DNA of 64,000 nucleotides, from NCBI RefSeq assembly GCF_014334055.1, contig NZ_CP060490.1:248001-312000 (forward strand). The letters run 5' to 3'. The first letter of the stretch is position 1; each line of letters begins with the position of its first letter. The notes under the pieces were generated by a model, which saw only the letters and a program-made list of their open reading frames with translations, did not search any database and was not told the DNA's origin. Below, piece by piece: positions 7,869 through 17,085 of this stretch. The translations under genes and the position numbers were made by a program. This DNA comes from Oscillibacter hominis (GTDB taxonomy: Bacteria > Bacillota > Clostridia > Oscillospirales > Oscillospiraceae).

Positions 7869-8612
7869 ATGCCAATCATCTACCTGAGCCCATCCACCCA
7901 GGAGAGCAACCCCTACATCACCGGCAGCGGCTCGGAGGAGTACAATATGAACCTGCTGGCCGACGCCATGGTGCCTTATCTGCTGTCCAACGGCATCCGG
8001 TGGAGCCGGAACACGCCGGATATGACGGCGGCCGAGTCCATCCGCCAGGCCAACAAGGGGTATTACGACTTCTACCTTGCGCTGCACTCCAACGCCTCCG
8101 GCCAGGGGGAAGCCAGCCCCGTCCGCGGAGTCATCGCCTTCTACTACCCCGGCAGTGCCGACGGCGAGCGGGCGGCCAACATCTTTGTTGACAACCTGCG
8201 CAACATTTATCCCCTGCCTGACAAGGTCCGCGCACAGGCCACCACCACGCTGGGCGAGGTGCGCCAGCCACGGTTCCCTGCAGTGCTCCTTGAACTGGGG
8301 TATCACGACAACTGGAGTGACGCCTACTGGATTGAGAACAATATGGATGAGATCGCCCAGAACCTGGTTCTGTCCCTGACGGAGTACTTTGGCCTGCCCT
8401 TCATCTATCCCATGGAGCCCCGCAGCGGCACGGTGCGGGTGAACTACGGTACTCTGACACTGCGTAGCTACCCCTCCACTTACGGCACGGTGATTGCCAA
8501 CATGCCCAACGGAAGCACGGTCACCGTCTACGGCCAATGGCAGGGCTGGTATGTGGTCCACTACGGGGATCTGGTGGGCTATGCCTCCGGAGATTATATC
8601 CAGCTGAACTGA
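7869..8612 (+). CDS. Amidase_3-type N-acetylmuramoyl-L-alanine amidase with SH3 domain, no signal peptide
   Basis: A 247-residue cell wall hydrolase homologue. Residues 1-180 form an Amidase_3 domain, with a glutamate pair at 23-24, LHSNA (H73) and LLELGYHD with E142 as the likely catalytic acid. The first zinc histidine of the usual GHGG motif is replaced: the protein starts IIYLSPSTQESN. Residues about 186-247 form a bacterial SH3 domain (GTLTLRSYPSTYGTVIANM). No secretion signal is visible, which suggests action on lysis or inside a sporulating cell, or use of another export route. The start at 7869 has GGGAGG eight bases before it. Similar leaderless amidases occur in many clostridia. Confidence 0.85.
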   Translation: MPIIYLSPSTQESNPYITGSGSEEYNMNLLADAMVPYLLSNGIRWSRNTPDMTAAESIRQANKGYYDFYLALHSNASGQGEASPVRGVIAFYYPGSADGERAANIFVDNLRNIYPLPDKVRAQATTTLGEVRQPRFPAVLLELGYHDNWSDAYWIENNMDEIAQNLVLSLTEYFGLPFIYPMEPRSGTVRVNYGTLTLRSYPSTYGTVIANMPNGSTVTVYGQWQGWYVVHYGDLVGYASGDYIQLN

Positions 8613-8650
8613 AGAGCTTCCAGAGACTTACAGTAAAATTGGGATTTCCC

Positions 8651-8679
8651 TTGACAGTGAAGGCGGAAACGATTAAAAT
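8651..8679 (+). promoter_or_regulatory. Promoter of rny
   Basis: TTGACA (8651-8656) and TAAAAT (8674-8679) are spaced by 17 bases. A leader of about 100 bases follows before the GTG start of rny. Confidence 0.78.
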
Positions 8680-8789
8680 TAGATAGGATTATTGCTGAAA
8701 GATAAAGGGGTATCTTTCAATGGTATCTATCAAAGGGCGCAAGCCTACTGTTCGCATAATTCAAATGATACAAGGAGGAAGAACCAATC

Positions 8790-10337
8790 GTGATACCGGA
8801 AGTGATCATTGGTGTAATCGCGCTGGTGGTCGGTTGTGTGGTTGGCTTCCCTCTCGGCATTCGCTATCGGAAAAACGTCTCTGAAAAGGAAATCTCGAGC
8901 GCGGAAGAAGAAGGAAAACGGATCATCAACGAAGCGATCAAGAGCGCGGAGGGCAAAAAGCGGGAAGCTTTGCTGGAAGCGAAAGAGGAGATTTTAAAAA
9001 ATCGCAGCGAGTATGAGAAGGAAGTAAAAGAGCGCAGAAACGACCTGCAGCGCCAGGAGCACCGGCTTCAGCAGAAAGAGGAGAACCTGGATAAGAAGAC
9101 CGACGCAATAGAGAAAAAGGAAGAGCTGCTCCAGCAAAAGCACGAGGTGCTGGACAAGGAAAACGAGCAGATTCAAATCATCAAACGCAGTCAGACGGAG
9201 ATGCTGGAACGCATTTCCGGCTTTACCGCGGAGGAAGCGAAAAAGTACCTGATTGCCCAGGTGGAGACCGAAGTCACGCACGAGGCCGCCATGAAGATCA
9301 AGGAGATCGAGACCCGTGCCAAGGACGAAGCGGACCAGAAGGCCCGCGAAATTGTTGCGACTGCGATCCAGCGGTGCGCCGCGGATCATGTGGCCGAGAT
9401 TACCGTCAGTGTGGTTCCCCTGCCCAATGACGAGATGAAGGGCCGTATCATTGGCCGTGAGGGCCGCAACATCCGCACCATTGAGACGCTGACGGGCGTC
9501 GACCTGATTATCGACGATACGCCGGAGGCCATCACGGTCTCCTGCTTTGAGCCGGTCCGCCGGGAGATCGCGCGGCTGGCCTTGGAAAAGTTAATCGCCG
9601 ACGGGCGCATCCATCCCACGCACATCGAGGAAATGGTGGAAAAGGCCAAGCGGGAAGTGGAGGCCACCATCAAGGCCGAGGGCGAACGGGCCACCTTCGA
9701 GACCGGCGTCCGCGGGCTGCATCCGGAACTGGTGAAGATGCTGGGCCGGCTCCACTACCGCACCAGCTACGGCCAGAACGTGCTGCAGCATTCCATCGAG
9801 GTATCCCAGCTGGCCGGCCTGATGGCCGCCGAGCTTGGCGCCGACGTCACCGCCGCAAAACGGGCGGGACTGCTCCACGACCTGGGTAAGTCCGTGGACC
9901 ATGAGATGGAGGGCACCCATGTGGCCCTGGGCGTGGAGTTCGCCCGGAAGTACAGGGAAAAAGAAGAGATCATCCATGCCATCCAGGCCCACCACGGCGA
10001 TGTGGAGTGCAAGACGCTGGTTGCCTGCCTGGTGCAGGCGGCAGACGCCATCTCCGCTGCCCGGCCCGGTGCCCGGCGCGAGAATCTGGAGAACTACATC
10101 AAGCGCCTGGAGCAGTTGGAGGAGATCACCGGAAGCTATCCCGGCGTCGATAAGGCCTATGCCATCCAGGCCGGCCGCGAGGTCCGCGTGATGGTAAAGC
10201 CGGAGCAGGTCTCCGAGGACCAGATGGTCATCCTGGCAAGAGACCTTGCCAAAAAGATCGAAAGCGAGATGGAGTACCCCGGCCAGATCAAGGTCCACGT
10301 GCTGCGGGAAACCAAAGTGGTGGAGTACGCAAAATAA
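8790..10337 (+). CDS. rny: Ribonuclease Y
   Basis: A membrane-anchored endoribonuclease that starts mRNA decay in Firmicutes. The 515 residues show an N-terminal membrane helix (about 4-24), a long charged coiled coil (about 30-150), a KH domain with [15 protein letters not shown], and an HD domain whose metal motif is [12 protein letters not shown]. Length and order match the family. The start is GTG at 8790 with AAGGAGGAA nine bases upstream. The ymdB homologue follows under its own promoter, the same pairing as in Bacillus, where YmdB affects RNase Y-related functions. Confidence 0.97.
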   Translation: MIPEVIIGVIALVVGCVVGFPLGIRYRKNVSEKEISSAEEEGKRIINEAIKSAEGKKREALLEAKEEILKNRSEYEKEVKERRNDLQRQEHRLQQKEENLDKKTDAIEKKEELLQQKHEVLDKENEQIQIIKRSQTEMLERISGFTAEEAKKYLIAQVETEVTHEAAMKIKEIETRAKDEADQKAREIVATAIQRCAADHVAEITVSVVPLPNDEMKGRIIGREGRNIRTIETLTGVDLIIDDTPEAITVSCFEPVRREIARLALEKLIADGRIHPTHIEEMVEKAKREVEATIKAEGERATFETGVRGLHPELVKMLGRLHYRTSYGQNVLQHSIEVSQLAGLMAAELGADVTAAKRAGLLHDLGKSVDHEMEGTHVALGVEFARKYREKEEIIHAIQAHHGDVECKTLVACLVQAADAISAARPGARRENLENYIKRLEQLEEITGSYPGVDKAYAIQAGREVRVMVKPEQVSEDQMVILARDLAKKIESEMEYPGQIKVHVLRETKVVEYAK

Positions 10338-10338
10338 C

Positions 10339-10376
10339 AAAAAGGAGCGGGACGCAGCTGCGTCCCGCTCCTTTTT
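10339..10376 (+). terminator. rny terminator
   Basis: A perfect inverted repeat of 19 bases per arm (10339-10357 with 10358-10376) ending in TTTTT. The spacer from here to the ymdB promoter at 10564 holds no gene I can support. Confidence 0.93.
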
Positions 10377-10563
10377 CCATTTGTATTTTGTGTACAGCAC
10401 CCGATGAGGATCGAGAAGGCCAAAGTAAAGTTCAGCCGCCTGTGACGCCGTATGGCAAATGCCTCCATAAAGCTCTCCTGACATAGTGATATGGAGATCG
10501 TAACATTTGGGACGGAGGATTGCAAGGTATGGAAAAGGAGAAAGGACCCTGGGAAGAGCTGGC

Positions 10564-10592
10564 TTGCATTCCTGGCATGGTCTGGGTATAAT
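10564..10592 (+). promoter_or_regulatory. Promoter of the ymdB-ybaK-sbcD-like-asparaginase run
   Basis: TTGCAT (10564-10569) and a perfect TATAAT (10587-10592) with 17-base spacing. Four closely spaced co-directional genes follow up to a terminator at 14049. Confidence 0.78.
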
Positions 10593-10669
10593 ACAGGGTA
10601 CGGCCCCTGATTGCAGAGGGCTGTTTTGTAAAAGACCGCTCCCTTGGGAGCTTAGGAAAGAGGAACTGC

Positions 10670-11443
10670 ATGGAGTATCACGTGCTTGCCGTGGGAGATG
10701 TGGTGGGGGAGGCCGGCGTCCGCCACCTGAGCCGCCACCTTCGCGCCCTCAAAAAGTGGAAGAAAATCGCTTTCACCGTGGTGAATGGGGAAAATGCCGC
10801 CGGCGTGGGGCTGACGCCGGACCAGGCGGACGATCTCTTTGCCGCCGGGGCGGATGTGGTCACTCTGGGCAACCATACCTGGGGCAAGGCGCAGATCGCG
10901 CCGTATCTGGAGGACAGCCCTTACCTGCTCCGGCCCGCCAACTACACCGGCCGGGCGCCGGGCAAAGGCGAGGTGATCTGGGATATGGGGGCGGTTACCT
11001 TCCGGGTGGTGAACCTGATCGGCCGCTGCGGGTTGGACTTTCACGCGGACAACCCCTTTTTTACCATGGACCGGATTTTAAAAGGGGAGAAAGCCACCTT
11101 TACGCTGGTGGATTTCCACGCAGAGGCCACCAGTGAAAAGCTGGCCATGGCCTACTACCTGGACGGGCGGGTTTCGGCGCTGTGGGGGACCCACACCCAT
11201 GTGCCTACGGCGGATGAGCGTGTCTTCCCAAAGGGAACCGGCTACCTGACGGACCTGGGGATGACAGGGCCGGTGGAGTCGGTGCTGGGCATCCGGCCGG
11301 AACAGTCGGTGGAGACCTTTTTGGGCGGCCTGCCCGGCAGGTACCAGGTGGCCTCCGGCGAATGCAAGATGCAGGGCGCCATCTTTACCCTGGACAGTAC
11401 AACTGGGCTTTGCACCGCGGTGGAGCGGATCGACATCAGATAA
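10670..11443 (+). CDS. ymdB: YmdB-family metallophosphoesterase
   Basis: A 257-residue calcineurin-like phosphoesterase of the TIGR00282/YmdB family. The Bacillus member hydrolyses 2',3'-cyclic nucleotides and influences biofilm and motility choice. Metal-site motifs are VGDVVGEAG (residues about 8-16), VNGENAAGG-like VNGENAAGVGL, TLGNHTWGK and GTHTHVPTAD. The length matches the family. It lies downstream of rny, as in many Firmicutes. The start at 10670 follows AGGAAAGAGGAA. Confidence 0.94.
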   Translation: MEYHVLAVGDVVGEAGVRHLSRHLRALKKWKKIAFTVVNGENAAGVGLTPDQADDLFAAGADVVTLGNHTWGKAQIAPYLEDSPYLLRPANYTGRAPGKGEVIWDMGAVTFRVVNLIGRCGLDFHADNPFFTMDRILKGEKATFTLVDFHAEATSEKLAMAYYLDGRVSALWGTHTHVPTADERVFPKGTGYLTDLGMTGPVESVLGIRPEQSVETFLGGLPGRYQVASGECKMQGAIFTLDSTTGLCTAVERIDIR

Positions 11444-11458
11444 AAGAGGGGAAGTTCA

Positions 11459-11938
11459 ATGTCTATTGAAAAAGTGCGCTCTTATATGAAAGAGCGTGGC
11501 CTGGAGGGGCGCATCCGGGAGTTCGACGTGTCCAGCGCCACGGTGGAGCTGGCGGCCCTTGCCGTGGGCGTGGAGGGCGCGCGGATCGCCAAGACCCTGA
11601 GCTTTAAATTGGGGGACCGGGTGCTGCTGGTGGTGGCGGCCGGGGATGCCAAGGTGGACAACCGCAAATACAAGGATACCTTTGGCGGCAAGGCCACCAT
11701 GCTGGGCCACGACGAGGCGTCGGAGCGGATCGGGCACGCCGTGGGCGGCGTGTGCCCCTTTGCTCTTCCCGAGGGCGTAGAGGTGTACTTAGATGTCTCC
11801 ATGAAGCGGTTTGAGACGGTGTTTCCGGCCGCGGGCAGCGACAACTCCGCCATTGAAATGACCTTGGAGGAGATGGAGCGCTACTCCTCCAATTTTGTCA
11901 AGTGGGTGGATGTGTGCAAGAACTGGCAGGGGGAGTGA
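11459..11938 (+). CDS. YbaK/EbsC-family aminoacyl-tRNA deacylase
   Basis: A 159-residue single-domain protein of the YbaK/ProX editing family, which removes wrongly attached amino acids, classically Cys or Ala from tRNA-Pro. Family patterns seen are the lysine of RIAKTLSFK, DAKVDNRKYKD, and GGVCPFALPEGVEVYLD. The family lysine that contacts the substrate is retained. The substrate here is not certain. It sits 15 bases after ymdB and just before the SbcD-like gene, probably on one transcript. A full prolyl-tRNA synthetase is encoded at 15229; that short class usually lacks its own editing insert, so a free-standing editor would make sense. Confidence 0.88.
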   Translation: MSIEKVRSYMKERGLEGRIREFDVSSATVELAALAVGVEGARIAKTLSFKLGDRVLLVVAAGDAKVDNRKYKDTFGGKATMLGHDEASERIGHAVGGVCPFALPEGVEVYLDVSMKRFETVFPAAGSDNSAIEMTLEEMERYSSNFVKWVDVCKNWQGE

Positions 11939-11940
11939 GG

Positions 11941-13035
11941 ATGGTAGGGTTCCTTCACGCGGCGGACTTCCATCTGGACAGCCCCTTTGCCGGCCTTTCA
12001 CCGGAACGGGCGGCGGAACGCCGTCGGGAGAACAGGGCGCTCTTGGGCCGCATGGCGGAGTACGTGCGGTGCAGCAGCATCGATCTGGTGCTGCTCTCCG
12101 GAGACCTCTTTGACAGCGGCAGCGTGTATCAGGAGACCTGGGAACAGCTGTCCCGGGCCTTGGGGGACATGGGCTGCCCTGTGTTCATCGCCCCGGGTAA
12201 CCACGACTTCTGGAGCCCCTCCAGCCCCTATGCCCGGGGGAGCTGGCCGGACAACGTCCATATTTTTTCCTCCGCCCGGGTGGAAGCAGTGCCGCTCCCG
12301 GAGTTGGGTGTTTCGGTCTGCGGCGCGGCCTTCACCGCTCCAGAGCAGACAATGCCGCTCCTGGAGGGCTTCCGGGCGGAGAAGGACGGCCTTGTGCCGC
12401 TGATGGTGCTCCACGGGGATTTGGGCGCCGCCGCTTCGCCCTACAACCCCATCTCCCATGAGCAGGTATCCGCGAGCGGCCTTGCTTATCTGGCTTTGGG
12501 CCACATCCACCAGCGCAGCGAACCGGTGCGGCTTGGCGCGACCTGGTGCGCCTATCCCGGCTGCCCGGAGGGGCGGGGGTTTGACGAGCTGGGGGAGAAG
12601 GGTTTCTACCACGGGACGATAGACGGCGATGACGTTTCGCTCCGGTTTGTCCCTTTTGCCCAACGGCGCTACGAGAGCCTGGAGGTGGATGTATCGGATC
12701 AGGAGCCGGCGGCTGCGGTGGAGGCGGTGCTGCCCCCGTCCACGGAGAGGGATTTGTACCGCATTGCGCTCACCGGGGAGACCGATGAGCGGGGCATTGA
12801 CCTGAGCGCTTTGCAGCAACAGCTGGGCCCGCGCTTTTATGACCTGGAACTTCTGGACCGCACCCGCATCCGGGAGGACGTGTGGGCCCGGGCAGAGGAG
12901 GACTCCCTCCGGGGGCTCTTTTTGCGGGAGCTGCGGGAAAAGTGGGACAGGGCCTCCAACGATGAGGAGAGAGAGACGGTGACCCAGGCGGTCCGCTTTG
13001 GTCTGGCGGCGCTGGATCACCGGGATTTGGTGTGA
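11941..13035 (+). CDS. SbcD/YhaO-like metallophosphoesterase (DNA repair exonuclease family)
   Basis: A 364-residue calcineurin-type phosphoesterase resembling SbcD, Mre11 and YhaO. Metal motifs in order are HAADFHLDSPF (residues 5-15), LLSGDLFDSG, PGNHDFW, LHGDLG and ALGHIHQR. These nucleases normally act with a large coiled-coil ATPase (SbcC, Rad50 or YhaN), yet no such gene lies next to it; the following gene is an asparaginase. The start at 11941 follows GGGGAGTGAGG and lies three bases after the YbaK stop. The C-terminal third has little recognisable signal. Confidence 0.9.
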   Translation: MVGFLHAADFHLDSPFAGLSPERAAERRRENRALLGRMAEYVRCSSIDLVLLSGDLFDSGSVYQETWEQLSRALGDMGCPVFIAPGNHDFWSPSSPYARGSWPDNVHIFSSARVEAVPLPELGVSVCGAAFTAPEQTMPLLEGFRAEKDGLVPLMVLHGDLGAAASPYNPISHEQVSASGLAYLALGHIHQRSEPVRLGATWCAYPGCPEGRGFDELGEKGFYHGTIDGDDVSLRFVPFAQRRYESLEVDVSDQEPAAAVEAVLPPSTERDLYRIALTGETDERGIDLSALQQQLGPRFYDLELLDRTRIREDVWARAEEDSLRGLFLRELREKWDRASNDEERETVTQAVRFGLAALDHRDLV

Positions 13036-13044
13036 GGAGAGAGT

Positions 13045-14040
13045 ATGAAAAAGATTCTGATGATCGGCACCGGGGGCACCATCGCCTCTGAGGTGACGCA
13101 GGACGGCTTGGCGCCGGAGCTCACCTCCCAGCAGTTGTTAGAGCACATCCCGGCTATTTCTGAAATTTGCGAGGTGGAGTGCATCCAGCTTATGAATCTG
13201 GACAGCACCAACATTACGCCGAACCACTGGCGGCTGATGGCCAGGTGCCTGCGGGACCACTACGCCGCCTACGACGGCTTTGTCATCACCCACGGCACGG
13301 ACACCATGGCCTACACGGCGGCGGCCTTGAGCTACCTGGTGCAGGGGAGCCCCAAGCCCATCATCCTTACCGGGGCCCAGAGGCCCATCGGGTTTGATTC
13401 CACCGATTCCAAGATCAATCTGACGGACAGCTTCCGCTGCGCAACAGAGGACCTGCCGGGCGTGTCCATCGTGTTCAACAACAAGGTGATCCTGGGGACC
13501 CGGGCCAGAAAGACCCACTCCAAGAGCTTCCAGGCCTTTTCCAGCATCAACTACCCTCTCCTTGGCGTGCTGCGGGACGGGTGCCTGATGCGTTACATAC
13601 GCCAGGACTGCGGCGCCGCGCCCATCTTCTACGACCTGCTGGACACGAAGGTAAGCCTTTTGAAGCTGATCCCCGGCACGGACGGGGAACTGCTGAACTA
13701 TGTGCTCCAGCGCAGCGACGCGGTCATCATTGAGAGCTTCGGCGTGGGGGGCCTGCCGTCCTACGAGGGCACGGATTTTTACAGCAGCGTCTGCGCCGCC
13801 ATGGAGCAGGGCAAGACCGTGGTGCTGACCACCCAGGTGCAGAACGAGGGCAGCGACCTTCTGGTCTACAACGTGGGCCACAGCTTAAAGGAGCGGCTCG
13901 GCGTCCTGGAGGCCTACGACATGACCACGGAGGCCGTGGTGGCAAAGCTCATGTGGATCCTGGGCCAGACCCGGGACCGTCGGGAGATTGAGCGGATGTT
14001 CTACATGCCTGTGGCCCACGACATCCTCTGGCGGGCGTAA
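13045..14040 (+). CDS. Type I-like L-asparaginase
   Basis: A 331-residue asparaginase that converts asparagine to aspartate and ammonia. The two active-site threonine motifs are present: GTGGTIAS (residues 8-15) and HGTDTM (about 82-87), together with TGAQRP. No signal peptide is seen, so it is cytoplasmic like E. coli AnsA. The length fits the family. It starts nine bases after the SbcD-like gene, with GGAGAGAG as the ribosome site, and is the last gene of the run before the terminator. The specificity for asparagine over glutamine is inferred. Confidence 0.93.
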   Translation: MKKILMIGTGGTIASEVTQDGLAPELTSQQLLEHIPAISEICEVECIQLMNLDSTNITPNHWRLMARCLRDHYAAYDGFVITHGTDTMAYTAAALSYLVQGSPKPIILTGAQRPIGFDSTDSKINLTDSFRCATEDLPGVSIVFNNKVILGTRARKTHSKSFQAFSSINYPLLGVLRDGCLMRYIRQDCGAAPIFYDLLDTKVSLLKLIPGTDGELLNYVLQRSDAVIIESFGVGGLPSYEGTDFYSSVCAAMEQGKTVVLTTQVQNEGSDLLVYNVGHSLKERLGVLEAYDMTTEAVVAKLMWILGQTRDRREIERMFYMPVAHDILWRA

Positions 14041-14048
14041 AACAAAAA

Positions 14049-14081
14049 AGAGGCAGCGGCTGCAGACCGCTGTCTCTTTTT
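14049..14081 (+). terminator. Terminator after the asparaginase gene
   Basis: AGAGGCAGCGG (14049-14059) pairs with CCGCTGTCTCT (14067-14077), with one G-U pair and a 7-base loop, followed by T's. Confidence 0.88.
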
Positions 14082-14187
14082 CTGCCCGCGCCCTGCAGGA
14101 CGCAGACTGTTTGGCCTGATTTTCACAGATTGAAGGGTGAGAAAATGGCCGAATCTAAAAACAGCAGAGCTGTTTTTATGCCGCAAT

Positions 14188-14964
14188 TCACTTCAGGCGG
14201 AAGTAGACGATCTTTCCCGTGTCGTTTTCCTTGGGAGAGTATTTGCGGGATTCAAAGATGCCAAGGGATTCGATGAAGGGGACGAACTTCTTGTATTTGA
14301 AGTTGCGCACGTCGAAGTCCGGGAATTTCTTCACCAACAGATCCCGCAGCTGGGAGGAGAAAATCCACCCCTCGTCGTCGGAGTTTTCCTCCGCCAGCTC
14401 CCGCAGGGCAAGCTTCACAGCCTCCAGGCTGGAGCCGGAGCGCTCCTCGTCCTTGTCGGCCTTTTTCTTTGCCGTCCGCTTTGCGCCGGGCACCGGGGCC
14501 TGGTGCGGCGCCGGGGCGGCGCTGCCGTCCGAGTACAAAAGGTCCAGGTAGGAGAATTTGTTGCAGGCGGAGATGAAGGACTGGGGCGTCTTCTGCTCTC
14601 CCATGCCCAGCACGAACATCTCCGACTCCCGCAGCCGGGAGGCCAGGCGGGTGAAGTCACTGTCCGAGGAGACGATGCAAAAGCCGTCCAGCCTGCCCTG
14701 GTATAGGAGGTCCATGGCGTCGATGATCAGCGAGGAGTCGGAGGAGTTTTTCCCGCTGACGTTGCTGTACTGCTGGATGGGCTGGATGCAGTTGTCCAGG
14801 ATGACGTTTTTCCAGCCGCTCATGTTGCTGGAGGTCCAGTTGCCGTAAATCCGCTTATAGATGATGGTGCCCAAGTTGTTGGCCTCGTTGAGGATGATGC
14901 TGATATATTTGCTGGCAATGTTCTCCGCGTCGATGAGCAGCGCCAGTTTCCGTTCTTTTTCCAT
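14188..14964 (-). CDS. NYN-domain (LabA/DUF88) protein with C-terminal OST-HTH/LOTUS domain
   Basis: A 258-residue soluble protein. The N-terminal NYN fold (about 1-150) is a PIN-like metal-dependent RNase domain, with acidic motifs LLIDAENI (D12), LIIDAMDLL and VSSDSDF. A charged linker rich in Ala, Pro and Lys joins it to a winged-helix OST-HTH/LOTUS domain (about 180-258, GWIFSSQLRDLLVKKFPDF), a module thought to bind RNA. The pair suggests a nuclease or RNA-binding regulator; its target is unknown. It is transcribed alone on the minus strand, with TGATTTTC-rich sequence but no clear terminator seen at its end. Confidence 0.88.
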   Translation of the reverse strand: MEKERKLALLIDAENIASKYISIILNEANNLGTIIYKRIYGNWTSSNMSGWKNVILDNCIQPIQQYSNVSGKNSSDSSLIIDAMDLLYQGRLDGFCIVSSDSDFTRLASRLRESEMFVLGMGEQKTPQSFISACNKFSYLDLLYSDGSAAPAPHQAPVPGAKRTAKKKADKDEERSGSSLEAVKLALRELAEENSDDEGWIFSSQLRDLLVKKFPDFDVRNFKYKKFVPFIESLGIFESRKYSPKENDTGKIVYFRLK

Positions 14965-15136
14965 TCCTGATCCCCCGTTTTCCTGTATCCTGTGCTAAAA
15001 ACGCCGACGCCATACAGTGGTTCCATTAGCTTATCACGCTTTTTCAGCAAAAACAAGGGAAAGGGCCGTTAAGAAGTGGAATTTGGATGGGAAAACTGTC
15101 CACCTTCCAACGGAAGGGCCGGAAGGGCGGAAACAG

Positions 15137-15165
15137 TTGACAATTTACAGGGAAAACGGTACAAT
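15137..15165 (+). promoter_or_regulatory. Promoter of proS
   Basis: TTGACA (15137-15142) and TACAAT (15160-15165) spaced by 17 bases. No T-box sequence is present in the short leader, unlike thrS. Confidence 0.82.
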
Positions 15166-15228
15166 TAACGATCAGTGAAATACCACATACTCACAGTTAT
15201 GCTGGAAAAAGTAAAGGAATTGAGAGCT

Positions 15229-16662
15229 ATGGAGAAAAAACAGGTTGAAGCCATCACCGCCCGGGATGTGGACTTTGCCCAGTGGTTCACGGATGTCGTC
15301 AAAAAGGCGGAGCTGATTGATTACAGCAGCGTCAAGGGCATGTTCATCCTGCGGCCTTACGGCTATGCCATCTGGGAGAACATGCAGGCCGTACTGGACG
15401 CGGAGTTCAAGAAGCTGGGCCATGAGAACGTGTACATGCCCATGCTGATTCCGGAGTCTCTGCTCCAGAAGGAGAAGGATCATGTGGAGGGGTTTGCCCC
15501 CGAGTGCGCCTGGGTCACCTATGGCGGCAGCGAGAAGTTGGAGGAGCGGCTGTGCATCCGCCCTACCTCTGAGACCCTCTTTTGCGAGCACTACGCCAAC
15601 ATCATCCACTCCTACCGGGACCTGCCCAAGCTCTACAACCAGTGGTGCAGCGTGCTGCGCTGGGAGAAGACCAGCCGCCCCTTCCTGCGCCACCGGGAAT
15701 TCCTCTGGCAGGAGGGCCACACCATGCACGCCACTGCGGAGGAAGCCATGGAGGAGACTGTCCGGATGCTCAACTGCTACGCCGACTTCTGCGAGAACGT
15801 GCTGGCCATGCCGGTGGTCCGGGGTGTCAAGACCGAGAAGGAGAAGTTCAAGGGAGCGGAGAAGACTTACACCGTGGAATGTATGATGCACGATAAGAAG
15901 GCGCTCCAGGCCGGCACCAGCCACTATTTCGGCGACGGCTTTGCCAAGGCCTTCGGCATCACCTTTACCGACAAAAATAACCAGCAGGCCTATCCCCATC
16001 AGACCTCCTGGGGGGTATCCACCCGCCTCATCGGCGGCATCATCATGACCCACGGCGACGACAACGGCCTGATCCTGCCGCCGCGCATCGCCCCCACCCA
16101 GGTGATGGTCATACCCGTGGCCCAGCACAAGAGCGGCGTTCTTGAGGCTGCCGGAGCCCTGCGCTCCCGCCTGGCCAATGCCGGCTTCCGGGTGAAGATG
16201 GACGAGAGCGAACAGAGCTTTGGCTGGAAGGCCGCCGAGTATGAGATGCGCGGCGTGCCCCTGCGGCTGGAGATCGGCCCCAAGGACATGGAGAAGGGCC
16301 AGTGCTGCATCGCCCGCCGGGACACCGGGGAGAAGACCTTTGTGCCCCTGGACCAGGTGGAGGAGACGGTGGGCCGGCTGTTGGACGAGGTCCATCAGAA
16401 CATGTACGACCGGGCCAAACAGAATCTGGAGGACAACACCTACGAGGCCCAAACCCTGGAGGAAGTCAAGACCATCGTCAACTCCAAGGGCGGCTTTGTG
16501 AAAACCAAGTGGTGCGGCGAACTGGCGTGCGAACTGAAGATGAAGGAGGAAGCCGGCGTCTCCTCCCGCTGCATGCCGCTGAGCCAGAGCGGCACCGAGG
16601 GCGTCTGCCCCGTGTGCGGCAAGCCCTGCACCACCGATATCTATTGGGGCGTGGCCTATTGA
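15229..16662 (+). CDS. proS: Prolyl-tRNA synthetase, short archaeal/eukaryote-like class
   Basis: A 477-residue class II synthetase that charges tRNA-Pro. The length and the C-terminal zinc-like domain (CPVCGKPC near the end, finishing in a tyrosine) mark the ProS class 3 form without the editing insert of the longer bacterial type. Motif 2 includes [20 protein letters not shown], and motif 3 lies in the region [20 protein letters not shown]. The start at 15229 is preferred, with AAGGAA upstream; in-frame starts at 15175 and 15199 lack a ribosome site. The YbaK-type protein at 11459 could supply editing in trans, which is an inference. Confidence 0.95.
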   Translation: MEKKQVEAITARDVDFAQWFTDVVKKAELIDYSSVKGMFILRPYGYAIWENMQAVLDAEFKKLGHENVYMPMLIPESLLQKEKDHVEGFAPECAWVTYGGSEKLEERLCIRPTSETLFCEHYANIIHSYRDLPKLYNQWCSVLRWEKTSRPFLRHREFLWQEGHTMHATAEEAMEETVRMLNCYADFCENVLAMPVVRGVKTEKEKFKGAEKTYTVECMMHDKKALQAGTSHYFGDGFAKAFGITFTDKNNQQAYPHQTSWGVSTRLIGGIIMTHGDDNGLILPPRIAPTQVMVIPVAQHKSGVLEAAGALRSRLANAGFRVKMDESEQSFGWKAAEYEMRGVPLRLEIGPKDMEKGQCCIARRDTGEKTFVPLDQVEETVGRLLDEVHQNMYDRAKQNLEDNTYEAQTLEEVKTIVNSKGGFVKTKWCGELACELKMKEEAGVSSRCMPLSQSGTEGVCPVCGKPCTTDIYWGVAY

Positions 16663-16764
16663 TTGTTCCGCGCCGCAAAAACGGGAAGTATTCTGAAAAA
16701 CGGGAAATTCTCCGTTATAGCAGAAAAAATCCAAAAAAATTTATGAAAAATAGAGAAATCCCCC

Positions 16765-16793
16765 TTGACAGCAAGGGGGATTTCTTATATTAT
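16765..16793 (+). promoter_or_regulatory. Main promoter of the S10-spc-alpha ribosomal cluster
   Basis: TTGACA (16765-16770) and TATTAT (16788-16793) spaced by 17 bases. It is about 290 bases upstream of rpsJ and is the only strong promoter seen before rplQ. Confidence 0.82.
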
Positions 16794-16799
16794 AGTTAA

Positions 16800-17069
16800 G
16801 CGCGCTGTGTGGGCGGATTCTGTCCAAAACGCGCAAACTGCGATGAACCGGGAGATTGCGGGCGTTTGCCCGGTAACTTCCGGGGAGTATGTCCGAAAAT
16901 CGGGCGGCTGAGAAGAATCTGTACGTTGCGTAGATCGCTGCGCCAATGAGCAGTACCGGCCGACATGTCTCGCCGGTATTTCTTATGAGTCGGAATGATA
17001 CGCACGGATAAGCGTATAGAAAAAATGCTTCTCGCCGTACGGCTGAGGGTCAAGTAAAACCGTACGAAA
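16800..17069 (+). promoter_or_regulatory. Long structured leader of the ribosomal protein operon
   Basis: The transcript has a leader of roughly 280 bases without a gene. Hairpins seen by eye are TACCGGC/GCCGGTA (16954-16960 with 16972-16978), ATACGC/GCGTAT (16998-17003 with 17012-17017) and CGTACGG/CCGTACG (17036-17042 with 17060-17066). The last sits just before the rpsJ ribosome site. No terminator-type hairpin with a T-run is present, so any control is more likely through translation or protein binding, for instance by L4. That role is inferred. Confidence 0.5.
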
Positions 17070-17085
17070 TCAGGAGGAATTGAAC

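Noticed and set aside
10157..10525. A minus-strand frame with AGGAGA before an ATG upstream of rny's terminator
   Set aside because: It reads through the perfect rny terminator hairpin and back into rny in antisense, with no family resemblance.
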